Assembly (NCBI GenBank): GCA_023055505.1
Contig: JALIRH010000013.1
Span: 4,092,001 to 4,156,000 of the forward strand
Length of the DNA stretch: 64,000 nucleotides
Direction of reading: 5' to 3'
DNA from: Callipepla californica brunnescens
Taxonomy: Eukaryota > Chordata > Aves > Galliformes > Odontophoridae
In this document: one piece after another, positions 37,801 through 50,151 of the stretch
Layout: each line of letters opens with the position of its first letter
How positions within the stretch are numbered: the stretch's first letter is position 1
Made by a program: the position numbers and the translations under genes
The notes under the pieces: model-generated
The model's database searches: none
Seen by the model: only the letters and a program-made list of their open reading frames with translations
Told to the model about the DNA's origin: nothing

Positions 37801-40599
37801 CCTTCTGTGGATGAACAAGTACAGAAATATCAGCACTGCAGGGAGTCACGTTAGCTTTTGTGTTTGTACCGAGAGAGGGCTTCCACAGCAGTAGACTAAA
37901 TGAGACACTCGAGTGGACAATGATGAAATAAGAAACAAAGGAACAACTTGAAATAGGTAAATGGCTTCAAACAAGACTGATGTAAGAATTCAGACCATAC
38001 TGAAGTCAGATGTCATTCAAGTGTTCTGCTTGTTGGAGCATCCTAGTTGGCCCTACAGGATTGAGAAGCACCCCAAAATGCAGTAAATGCTCAGCAAGGA
38101 ACCAGCACAGCAAGGCAATGGCTTTGAGCTGTGTGTAGGAGCAGTAGCCAAGCCAAAGATCTCACCTCTGTGTGAATCAGTTCTTCCACTCCCCCTCCTC
38201 TCCACTCATCTCCTGGCTCCGTGTCCCTGTCTGGAGCTTATCTGAAACTGGTGAGCTGATTCAGAACATCAAACTGGCAGATAATTGTTTGCTTTATTGT
38301 TTTAGGTTAATACCTGGCAGCTTGCTGAGCTAAATCAGCTCACTGAGGGATCAGAGGGGCAGCGTGGGCAGGGTAAGCGGGGAGATGCAGAGCCCAGCCT
38401 GGCTGGGGCTGTCCTGCTGAGGAGCCACAAACAAGAGTAAGGGAAGATGACACATTTATGGAAACAAGGGAGGGAGATGACAGGAGGATATGCTCTGTGT
38501 TAGAGAACTGAACTTATAATATTATGATGTTGAGAAGACTTTAGTTATGCTGTTTCATCATCCATCTTTCTCACAAGGTGCAGTGCAACACATAACTCAA
38601 GAAGAGTCTCATCTATGGTTGGTGTTCAGGCTTGTGGGCATGCAAAAAAGCCATTTCCTCCCCTCCACACAAGTTCACAGCTCTGTGGGATGCCCCCTTC
38701 CCCGTTCAGCTGCCCAAGCTCCAGGCAGACCACAGCGTTTTTGCAGGGTGCTGGGCTGGAGGCTGCTCTGTGCTCAGACACCAGATCCTCAGCAGCTGTG
38801 AATTTTCTTCGCTCCCAGGAAACCAACAGAGTCACCCTAATTCACACTAATTAAAGGCTGTGTTTCAGTTTTTGTACCTGTACACTTCACAATCAAAACA
38901 AGGTTCTCTAAGTGTGGAGCTGAGAAGTTAATTTCCTGATTTAAATAAACCTCAGCTGTGCAGGCTGACTGTGAGCAACATGCTGGCAAATTGCTGGGAG
39001 CTGGCCTCAGCCGACCCCTGCAGTTTCTTATAGACTTTCATGAAATATAGCCTTTATCAAATCTAAAATTCAGATTCCCCGACTTAAACCAATTAATGAA
39101 TAAGAGACTTAAAAAAATGTTCAACTCAAGTAGTCTAGAATCCTTACTGACATGTTTTTAAATCTGAATGTTCATTAATTTTATTGGTGGAAGGCAAACG
39201 TGAGCTGTGAAGCATTATTTGTACATATTCTTGAGAATGAGACAAATATGTTGATCGTTGCCGAGCTAATCTAAAAAGCATTAAAAATTCACTCCACATT
39301 CTTCATTTTAATTATCTAAGTCAACAATGAGATCTTTTAAATGTATTTTATATTATGTTTCTACTTACGTGATACGAAAAGGGAAATGAAAGCTAAATAT
39401 TTTATAATTTGGACTGATAAGGGAAGATTTTAATGTTAATTCAACGTGTTTCAGGAAATTCATTCTTGGAAATTCATGCTAAGAATACAAAAACATATGT
39501 AAGCAAAAGTGGTCAAATAATATGAAAACACTTTCATTTTACTTTTTATCACATACGATGGTGAAACTTCCGTTACTGACTCTCTAAACCCTTCAGTATC
39601 GCATTCATAACTTTGCTATCCATTTTTTAATAAGTGGATTTCCATAAAGATTAGAAATTAATCTAGCCCAACTTTCACCCAATATGCTTAACTGCTGGAG
39701 GCAGCAAAAATCACCTATCTAGGCCTAATAAAGAAAGTTTTTTCAATTTAAATATACATTGCATTTAATAAGCTTGTATGATAGTTTCAACAATGTTCCT
39801 GAGCTTTTTAAATTGCATTCCCACCATATCCCGGAGACAACTCTGTTCCAGCTTTCATTTTCAGCACCTGGCTTTATTAATATAATTTTTTACACCATAA
39901 AGAATTTTAAAATGTTCAAGTTCTAAAAGTTTCTTAGGCATTTGAGCTATTTTTTTTTTCCAGTGAAACCTAATGGAAAGCTGTTCCCATCGGTTACCTG
40001 GCAGAGTGCAGTAGAGAGATGTGATGTGGATACCAAGTTTTACAAACCTGTAATAAAAACCATACTATTTTTATGGCAGGGCTCACCTAATTTTCCTCAT
40101 TCAAATAAAGTCCCTCGGCAATCTGGGCATTACAACTGCATCTAGGTTGGGCTTCTCCAACAGTGCTGCAATCTGCCACTTGGGTGTGAGTGTTTTTCAC
40201 ATTCCTAGCCAACCCCAGCTATGCCACTAAAGCGCTCAGCCAGGGACAGCTTTTCTATAGAGGCATCACAGAAGTATGCACGGGCTTTGCCAGCATGTGG
40301 GGGCACATGATCTACAAGCCCAAGTTAAAAACTGATTGGGCTTGGAAGCACCTGCAGAACAAAAGCCAGCTTCCTCCAGCAAACAGGAACGAGGTTCCTG
40401 TGTGCAAGGGGCAGCAAAGTCACTGTCCCAAGCTATTACTGCTAACTTCTTTATGTAATTTGGTGTCATGAAAAGAAAATTGGCATGACAGATCATCACT
40501 GGCATGACTGACAACTGTTTTAATAAATACATAAATAAACAAATAGATAAAATGAATGGAAACTTATCGAAGAGAGCGCTTCAGAGGAATTCACATGAT

Positions 40600-40800
40600 A
40601 AGCTCTAGTCTGTCCTTGTTTCAAATCCAGTTATGACTGGCATCCCTCAGCAAGGGGATCACCAGCAATAGAGAACCTACAACAGCACATAGTAACCAAT
40701 CCTTGCCATCCCTGAACTTCAGTAGCTGACAAATATTTTTTTCAACCTAAATTTCCCTTTCTTGCTGCAATGCTTCTCATCTCTTTCCCCATGGACCACG
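40600..40800 (-). mobile_element. Old CR1-like remnant
   Basis: Blocks such as CAACCTAAATTTCCCTTTCT followed by TGCTGCAATGCTTCTCAT resemble the reverse complement of the CR1 3' region, which usually reads CAACCTAAATCTCCCTTGCTGCAATTTAAGCCCAT. Divergence is high and no 3' terminal repeat is seen, so the family and both boundaries are approximate. Confidence 0.45.
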
Positions 40801-41065
40801 TATCTAAACATCTTACAATGGAATACATTTAAGCTCATCTCATAATATTTCAGCAATTTGTGGATTTGAGCTTCTCATTTTAACTGTGTGAATAAATTCA
40901 AAGCAACACTTCCTTCTTAATTATGTGACAACTTTAAAACGATTGCATTGAGTTGATTCTCACACATACCTCCAAAAACATTTCCACAGATGTTTCCGAA
41001 GATTCTGCTCATGCCTGAAGTGGGAACATGGTGGTGCATCCCAATCAAAGGCACAAAGAATCAGT

Positions 41066-41242
41066 AAGGGCGATGGAGCACCGGAGCTGCACAAAGAGGT
41101 GGTGGAGTCTCCTTCTCTGGAGACATTCAAGACCTGCCTGGATGCCTACCTGTGCAACCTGAGCTGGGAGCTGCTTTGGCAGAAGGGTTGGACTAGATGA
41201 TCTCTGGAGGTCCCTTCCAACCCCTACAATTCTGTGACTCAG
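41066..41242 (+). mobile_element. CR1 LINE fragment, 3' end
   Basis: The stretch reads CR1 in sense orientation on the plus strand: GAGGTGGTGGAGTCTCCTTC, GGAGACATTCAAGACC, GGTTGGACTAGATGATCTCT and GGAGGTCCCTTCCAACCCCT, ending in ACAATTCTGTGA. The last block is the canonical CR1 3' end. The copy is about 175 bp and 5' truncated, antisense to TENM1. Confidence 0.9.
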
Positions 41243-43092
41243 ACTCACCTTACCCAACTTGAGATATCTGCACCTGAAATAGTTTTCTACTGGAAATCTG
41301 GATCCACTTCAAAGCAGCAAAAATTTACCTTGCCAGCAGTTTTATTAACACATTAACACGCAATGACCAAATATTTCTACCAGAGGCAAAACTTCTCCAA
41401 ATGCTGTTTCACTTTAAACCTTTTCCCTGTAATCTTTATGCAGTAAACCTTTTAGCATGTTGCTTCGCAGATATCCAACTACCTTTCTTATCTTCTTGCT
41501 ACAGTCCAGAACACACAAAATTGAACCACTGGAACGAAAATACCAGAGCCTGCCGTTTGTTGTTGCTCGTGATGTTTCACCATCAATCTAGCGACAGTTT
41601 TAATTGCTTGCTGAAAATAATCCTACTATCATCTCCCTGAACCTAGTTCTAATGCATTAAATACTCCATAAATAGCACTTCTGACTTCCAGCACGGATGC
41701 TACCATTAACACTACTGTGTATCTCAAAATATATGAACGCAATTTCATTAAAATAAAAATACCACCACCACGAGACTGCAGTGTCACTTCTGATAATACT
41801 ACACCTATTTAGATGGTATCTTTTCCATACTGGGGAGCCTCCTATTGCTTGAAAATTTGCTTTTCTGAAAAAAGTAATCAGAGAGCAAGTGGAAAGGTCC
41901 CAAAGACAGATTCCACAGAATCTGCAAAGGGGAATGACAGAGAAACTTTTCCCTCCTTGGATCTTTTATCACACTTTCATTTTCAGCTTTATTTTTCACG
42001 CGATGAAGAATATTCTCTTCCTGATCCAAATCCAATTTGTATATATAAAAAACCTCACCCTTTATCGATTTCACTATGGCTCAAAATGGTATTTTTACAG
42101 TGCAAAAATTTAATCAATACAATCTTATGAATCTGGACTGGGAATGGTAAACACACTCACTGATATTTCATTTCAGGAAGCCAAAGCTCTGCAAATTGAT
42201 ACCACTGAAAAGAATTACTCATTTGCCACTGGGTATATCTCTGTTTACCCAGCCATAGTATTGGTGAAGCAGAATACGATTACGCTGTGCTGGCACACAA
42301 GGGACTCTAGCTGCAGAACCTGTCTCTTTCTTAGAGATGATACACGTTGGCAGGTCAGATAAGGCCTTTGTGGGAAATGCTTAAAATAAATGAAGGGAAG
42401 TGCAACCTAACAGCAAGGAAGATGAGACTGACACAAAGGTGAGGAGAAGCACACTACTCTGACCAGTATTGTTTTTTTAAAACCTCGTTTCCCATGTAAA
42501 CGCTTTCTTGTCAAATCTGCACCTCTTTTATAATTTGTCTCAACTATTTTGATTTCCACTTGTACTTCTTGTAAAGCAGTGAAATTACAGTCGTCACTGG
42601 AGAATCACAGTCTGACTAATAAGCTCTGAAATCCTTCCCAGTGTACTGAGAACCACAAAAGGAAATGTCTTGCAACGTCTGCCTCATTTGATATTTTATG
42701 TGATTGGGAGACTAGTAAGAAAAAGCAGTTCAGAACAATCTATCCTGAGCCATAATGGCTGAGATGAAGGCTATGAAAGCGTTGCCTTCGTGTCCACTTA
42801 CAGAGGGAAAATGTAACCCTCAGGTCCTTGGGCTGAAAAGCAGTGGTACAGGAAAATGGGAATCATCTAGACTAAGTGACAGACCACGAGAAACAGGATG
42901 GGCAGGAGGCAATATATGATAACGATGAGGAACACAGAGAGCACCCAAATGGTTTTGCAGACAGAAGGGAAACAGGCAAAGAATTGGCTCCGTTGGTACT
43001 TCTAATAATGCAGTCTCGCAGGCACAGCCTGAACTCATGCAGCATCATAAGAAAATAAAGATTTGGAAACGGTTTGCAGCAAGGGTTCACAA

Positions 43093-43127
43093 GAGTGGAT
43101 CAGGGTTCACCCTGAGTGGATCAGGGT
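43093..43127. repeat. Short direct repeat, 21-bp period
   Basis: GAGTGGATCAGGGT occurs at 43093-43106 and again at 43114-43127, separated by TCACCCT. It is a local tandem duplication in intron sequence. Confidence 0.9.
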
Positions 43128-46100
43128 GTCTTTATATAACCACTAAATCTTTCACGACACAGAGAAGTATTATGATTAACGCCAAATAGGGCTCTGCTCG
43201 GAACATAAAGTTTTCACAATTATTTAATCAGCAAATTTGATTAGTAATATTCAGTAAAGAAATAATGAATTATTTAAGCACTGCAAAGAGCAGGCACCAT
43301 CTGTGATTCAGCGGTGTCGAGGCTGACCTTCAGAAGTGAGTCTACTCACAAAGCTGCTCCGGTGAGTCCTTGCCTCACCCAGGTCAGATATATTTCACTT
43401 ACTGCATCTCCAAAGGGCTCAGAAAGCTGAAAAGTTGAGCACAGATTCTGGTTCTCAATATATTACAAGAACATCTATTGAGATTCACTTGCAAAAAAGC
43501 CCAGAAGTGGCATAGATGAACTTGTTGACTGAGCTGGGTGTGGAGCAGACCCTGAGAAGGAAAGGGGACAGTGGGGCACATTCAAAAGGACATGCATTCC
43601 TTTTTATAACTCCCTTTGAGTGAAAAGCACAACAGAAACATTGGATCAACAAAATTATTGGGAACGGTGTGTTCCCAACAAAAAATGTTTTTAGCACAGT
43701 AAAGCCAGTAAAGAGGAGAAATTAAATGCTATTACCAGCTTCTAAAGCAGCACCTCAGTGTCACAATCAAAAATAAAATTAGCTGAAGAGGTTAGAATTG
43801 CTTCCTCTCTTTTTAGCACAAATAAAGAGTTTCCTGGGGAAACTGAAGAGCCAAGCATAACAAGCTCTTCCAGCAGAGCCAGGAGCACAGCCCCAAGCAG
43901 CACAAGTCATGCAGCATTTGATGACTTATTATGAACCCTGCTTGCACAGACAAGGAGCAGACATTTCTGTGTTCAGTGCTGCGTCTGTGAAGATCAGCAC
44001 ACTGCAGTTCTCAGCAAATAAACCGTAACCTCCTCTGTGTCAGCAGCACTAACAGAAATAGCGACATGCGTCTGGCAGCTGCTGCTCTGCTTTGCTGCTG
44101 CTGATGCAAAGATGCAGCTCCTGGCTTGCATTTTTCTGTCACTGGTAAGAAGCAGCACCTTGTGCACACAGCCCTGGCTTTTCAGTGCAAGCTGCCTCCA
44201 CCCTCCTCAGCACCCCAGGCACAAAGGCTTTCTAGATTTTTAGTGGCAAGTGTCCTTTATTACTTTGCATTCCCTCTCCCATGTATTTTTCCACTCGCCC
44301 ATCATCACGGTTTCGCCTGTGCTGGCACAGCCTTGCTGAGCAGCACAGCCGTCCCCTGGCACATCCTGCTCAGAGGGAAGCTGCCCCTTCACAGCTGCCC
44401 CTCCCTGGGCACAGCTGGTGGGGCACAGCCCGGCTGTTTGGTAGCGAGGTGCATGGGCAGACTGGGAACTGCAAAGAAAAAACGTGGCATGTGAACAATC
44501 CGCTCCCTGCCGCCCATCAGAAAATGATTTCAGAGCACAAGGTCGCAAGTACCATTTTAATAATCTGCTCATAAAACGTCCGAGGCTTCCTAAATTAAAG
44601 ACCAACATGCCTGAAGATACACTGCTGCTACAGCACACAAGGAGTATTTGCTCTATCACCCCTAATGTTCTCTTGCATAATTACACGAAGTCAAATTTGA
44701 TTTTAAAGCTGTTACTTAAGCCCAAGCATTTAAGCAAAAGTTTCTGCTTAAAGAAGGCAGAGAACAGGGCTTTCTTAGAGGTCTACATATATTATCCTCG
44801 CAACAATCTACACAATCAAAAGCCTTATAATGCAATATGCAGGAGAAAAGAAAGTTTCCATGATTTCAACTTTTATCAGCAGCAATTTCCTATTTTCAGA
44901 AGTAAGCTGAACTTAATAGAAAGAGTCTGCTGCATAAGTGTATTGAAATGATAGCTATTTTTGTGGAACTCTTACCATGACAATAAAAAATATTTTAAAT
45001 CGCAGCTTTTCAGGGACCTGTGCGACACATTTTGCATAATAAATTTTGGAAGGACAAAAGCTCTAGCTATCATAGTGGGTTTTTTTTGTACTCTTGCTCT
45101 CATCTGGGCTTTTTCAGCTGTGAGGAAGGGAAGCTGCCTCCTGCTATGAGCTCCCTTCTTCAAATGCAGCTGGCATGGGTAACTTGGTGGAATACAATCA
45201 CTGGACTTGCCTTTGCAGATTAAAACTTGAAGACCTGCATGTCTTCACTGTCCTTTTGCCCATCTTAGCTTTTCTGTTCTCCCCCCATTACAGCACCCAC
45301 AGCACCAGCAGGAGCTTCCCACAACTTCCCTGCTTTACAGAGACCTCTCTTATGGAAAGGTTCTCGCAGAGAACTTTTCATATTCAGAATCTCCATTTGA
45401 TATTTTCCTGCACACAGAGTGTTCACATAAGTACTTTCCATATCATATCTTGACAATCTTTTATGCAATGCTTTACTACCAAGTACACCTTTCTACTACA
45501 TCTCTTACCACGTAGGTGATAGGGATGAGATGCACAAAGGGATGTGGGCACCTAACTACCACTTTAAAAGTTTAAATTTAAAATTTAGGTTAAAAAACCC
45601 TTTGCTTAGCTTACCTAAATCTGGATGTACTCAAACCATTTTGGCACTTGAATTGCTCCTAAAATCCCACTTATTTGCTTTGTTCTGCTACCAGATGACA
45701 GCCAACCAAGGTCATACAGCTCCATTTCAGTCTCTCTGGTTTCACAGGTCCTTACACAGCTGCTGACTACAGATCCTAATTAGCTTTACCTTTAAAACAG
45801 ATCTTCTGGATTAGGCCTAGCACAAACAGACTGAGGTGGACATTTCCTGCATGCAATGGACCCTCTATACAGATGCTGTGTTAAGCATGCAGAGGAAAAT
45901 CTCTGTCAGCTACCTGGAATGGAGGAGACACAGGACAATACTTCCACAAGCAATTCACTTATCTTGGTCCTGGGTAAGGGAAGAGCTCCTGGGACAGCAG
46001 AATCCAGATCCGGGGCTGTGGGTTCCACCCAGGGGAACAAGTAATACTTGCCTGTGGACTGTATCAGGTTTTACAAAGCTGATTTAATTAAATCAGGTTT

Positions 46101-46370
46101 ACATTTGAATGAGGGATATTTCCAGTAATGGCTGCATAGCTGCAGACAACAATATATTAAGGATCTTCATTTTCAGGAAGAAAAAAGAGAGGAAAGAGAC
46201 ATTACTTTTGGCATATCTACAAAATAAGCCGCATTCGGTTGAAAAACAACCCGGCTTTCCTCACAGTATCTCTCATATCCTTGACTTATCCTATTTCTTA
46301 AATCAATACATGGATAGATCAGGTCTTCTTGGTTCTTGTTGGACTGACTTCAACATGTAGGTCAATTAAT

Positions 46371-46430
46371 TTTTACTGGAGTGCTTCTCCGTTGCTTTAA
46401 AATTCTCGTGTTTTAAATTCTCCAGTAAAA
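46371..46430. repeat. Nested inverted repeat (hairpin)
   Basis: TTTTACTGGAG (46371-46381) pairs exactly with CTCCAGTAAAA (46420-46430), and inside it TTTAAAA (46396-46402) pairs with TTTTAAA (46411-46417). The loop between is short and the left side has a bulge of about 14 bases. Confidence 0.85.
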
Positions 46431-49400
46431 CATATTAGCCGTCCCAATCTTTAACTACTATGTTTTTAATAGAAATCTTGCTCATGGGATATCTCTTTGC
46501 AAACTCTTGCAAATCTACGGGAGATACAAGTCAAACCAATCACACACCATTTATTTTTTCTATTCAGTGAAATATACTGTAGTAAGAAGAGTCTTTCTAC
46601 AGTGTCAGACAATGTACAGCAGGGGAAACTTCAATCATCCTTTTAATTAGCAGAGCAGTAATAATCAAAGCTCCCCACAAATTAAAGAAAGCGGACAGTT
46701 AGATGAAATTAAGTAAGTCCATCATTTCTTCTGAGCAAAACAATGAAGGATCCTTACAGTGTTAATTAAAAGATCCTTGAGATTTCTCTAAAATGGGGAG
46801 TGAAATGCCAACATGGAAAATAACAGTCTGCAGAAAATGTACAGTGGATTATTTCACATACGGAAAACATTTCAAGGCTATTTTCACTTCTGTGAGTTGT
46901 TTGTAGCGAATATCCTTGTCCTTGGCAAATCAGAATGACTGACACCCATAATTTGCAATTTCCTAAACCTGAAGAGTTTTCTGATTGCAATGAAATGGTT
47001 TTACCTAATTATTTTTTCAAGCTGCAGTTTTTGATGTTTAATTTTGAAATCAATTTGAGATGTCTTGAACTATATTAATACACTGTATTATGCCTCCATT
47101 TCTTTTTGAAGCACTTTACTTTAAAAAATGCATACTTCTAATGATTTTTAAATTACTCTACTCTGCACATATCAATTTACAACAATTACAACATTTTGCA
47201 TTTTTCAAAGCACTTCAGTTTTAAAGAGGTTTTATGCTTTGCAAGATACTGAGCGAAGAGGCTGCTGATCCATTTTTACCCTTTGTAAAATTACCACCAA
47301 TCTTGCTGGAGAGCTTAACCAAAAATAGCTATGCTAAATATATACCATCTACATATAATCATTTTAGGATGAATGTTTTTGTGACTAAGAACTGCCGGTA
47401 TTCTTTTCCCAATCATAATTAGGTTGTTTCAGTGGTATAAATGGATTCAGTGGAAATATGACAAATGTCCTGGAGTAAGGAGGATGAAAACTGGCCTACT
47501 TTGGCTGAATAGAGTCTAGAGACATGAATACAGGACAGAATGTCAGAGGAATCAGCTCTGTCACAGATTTCATTCTATAATTTCTTATATTACACCTTGC
47601 CACAATAAATTAATGACATGGGGCTGGACTGTCACTTGGGCCATACGAGCACTGCACAGTGGCATCACTGCAGTTATGGTAGTTGATGCTAGCTAAGGAT
47701 CTGCCCCACTCAACAACTCTTCCATCCATTTTCTCTTCATGTTTTACTTCCTTAATCTCTAGGCTCCACATTTATACATCTGAGAAAGGAGGATGAGGTT
47801 TTTTCTCCAGTTTGTTGATGGTGCACCTTCGATTTACAAGTTTCCCTCCCTCCTGTTAATGAGTAGTCAGTATTCACAAGTTAGAATTTGTCTTTCAGAA
47901 GCACACTGCCTATTTGCCTCAAAGGGAAATGACTCATTAACAACAAGGAATCGCAGACAGTAAGTAGAACTTTGACTGTACTGATGTACTATCAGACTCA
48001 CAACTCTATCAGTGATGCCTCTAACATTGATGGATGAGACAGTTGACATGATTGTTTGGCCATCCATCATGTTCCAGAGCCTCACACCCCTTGTATAACG
48101 GCATCTGGGAAGGTGAGATGGGCCAGAGGGGATACACCTGCAGCTCTGAGCAGAGACCTGCTGCTATTCCTCCCTACCTATTAAATGACTGCCTTCTGCC
48201 TAGCGGAGACAGGGCAGGAAATCCTCTGTATCATGTTTTGTGACTGGCTGACACCTCTGCTTGAGCTGGTGGAGGGCTGACACCCTGCTGGACTGATGCT
48301 CTGAGCACCCTAGGGCTGCCTTGGTAGGTGCAGGGGCAGGTCTCCATTCTCTGCTGTGAATCCTACATGAACATGCCAGCCCTGAGATTTGCTATGTGTT
48401 GCCATAGGATGAATCAACCAGGAATCAGCTACATTTATGTGTGGAAAGTTATAAACAAGACACAGAGGCATAAACACGCTTGTTGATGGTCAGGAAAGCA
48501 CCCTACCTTGATAACATAGAGGACAATAGGGACGCAGAGAGCTATTTTCCCAACTGGTTTATGGAGGTAAGAAAAAAAAGTCACTTTTCTTCCAGAAATT
48601 CAACAGAGTAGCTTTGAAGGTGAGAAAAACATGAGAACTATGACCCTAGCACACAAAACAAAAGCTTCTTCTCTGCAGTTATTCATCAGCTTTTTGTTCT
48701 TTTGGTACGTAATTGCCCCAAGTAGCTGACACAATGGAATTGCTGGAGTTTATCATCACTTTTTGACCTACAGTAACTTCACGGTAGAACAGAATTAGTT
48801 TGCATAATTTTTGAGGAAGAAAAAAACCTAATAAATTACTGGCACCTTTCCTAATTATTTGCTTAATCAATGGAAGTCTTATTTTAGCACATAATAAAAT
48901 GCATGAAAAAAATGCAAGCTGAAAGCCAGTAGAAATCAGTTCTCATAACAGTATCAGACTGAAACCATGTGTGCTGATTTCAAAGTATGGAATGAATGTG
49001 GGGGGTCTTCATAAAAAACACTCAAAATTATCAACACACTGATATTTTGTTGCTGAAAATGTTATAATGGAGTATCAACTTAAAGATTATAACCATGAAC
49101 TTCAAATAAATGAAAGGAAATTTAAACCATTCCATGTGTTCTTTTGAATGATGATTTCTAAGAAAAATTGGTGACTTGGATCACTGGTTGTATTCCACAG
49201 TATTCAGCAAATCTGTCACTTGGATCTATTCTGTACTGGGATGCATTACTCATCATCTGAGAATCTAGTTTTGTGAGCTTCACAGGAAAAAAAACGGTAG
49301 TACCTACTTTAGTAATGATATGCTCCATTACAGAGTAAAATATCCTGAGTGCTCTCGACTCAAGAAAAAGAAATGTAAATGTACAAAGCACATAAAAAAC

Positions 49401-49950
49401 CCATTTCAACTCTTAATCAAATTCAGTGGGATTAAATTCCCATAGTCTTCTAAGAAAGAAAAGAGTTTCTATTCCAGCATGAGAGAACAGATGACCATTT
49501 CTGCTTAAATATTTTTTGACAGCTATTTCCTACTTGTGAGTCACTGCATTTACACTACGATATCCTCCCAGTCTCTCTCAGAACTGTGGATTCCCTCATT
49601 GCATGATCCTGATAAGCACTGAACACCTCAGGAGAGAATCCTGCTTAACTCCAATCCATGCTGGGAGCCACTTGCACTCTTGCAGGCCTACCATTCTTGC
49701 TGTCAGGCAGTTAGCATCCTTGTTGCAAAGAAAAAGCCATTTTTATCCTTGTCAGTGCAAAACCAGTTGTTGCCAGACTCAATGGTATGTCTACCAAGAA
49801 ACTGGCATGCAATGTCACAGCACCATGGCTCATCTCTGCCTTGTTTTTCAAAGCAATACTAGTACAGCAATAGTAACCGCTATCTTCCACAAGCCAAACA
49901 GAAACCATAAGCTTTCAACTGGCTTAAGTGTAAAAGGAAAATCAGCAAAC

Positions 49951-50151
49951 CTGTAGAGCAGTCCGATCCCGTCCACTGCGGCTCACAGCTGCAGAGCCCC
50001 ACGTCCAGGAGGAAGGTCCCGTGCCCCGAGCACTGCTCCTGGCAGATCGGCAGCGATGTCTCACAGTTCACACCACCCCAGCCCGCCGAGCAGTGGCACT
50101 CCCCTTGAACACACACGCCGTGACCGGAGCACATCGGATCCAGGCAGTCCT
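49951..50151 (-). CDS. TENM1: TENM1 exon: EGF-like repeats 4 and 5
   Basis: The exon encodes EGF4 ([19 protein letters not shown], then [11 protein letters not shown]) and EGF5 ([19 protein letters not shown], then [11 protein letters not shown]). EGF5 has Phe (GHGTF) where the third cysteine belongs, so it is the second repeat with an unpaired cysteine. The [14 protein letters not shown] block is one of the best pointers to TENM1. The exon is 201 bp with phase 1 on both sides; the acceptor is GCTTTCCAG and the donor ACAG|GTTTGCTG, again a non-consensus +3 base. Confidence 0.96.

Larger units (their letters stand above)
34215..49950 (-). other. TENM1 intron, 15.7 kb
   Basis: This is the longest intron of the window, between the EGF4-5 and EGF6-7 exons. 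It holds CR1 fragments at 34530-34884 and 41066-41242, an older CR1-like remnant near 40600-40800, a nested inverted repeat at 46371-46430 and a short direct repeat at 43093-43127. A block at about 36290-36720 with internal GATCAGG/CCTGATC repeats could not be named. Several reading frames of 80-155 codons occur (for example 44484-44951 plus) but none resembles a known family. Confidence 0.75.

Noticed and set aside
44037..44659. Cluster of 90-155 codon frames on both strands
   Set aside because: GC-richer intron sequence gives overlapping open frames on both strands; no family resemblance, and no consistent splice or start context.
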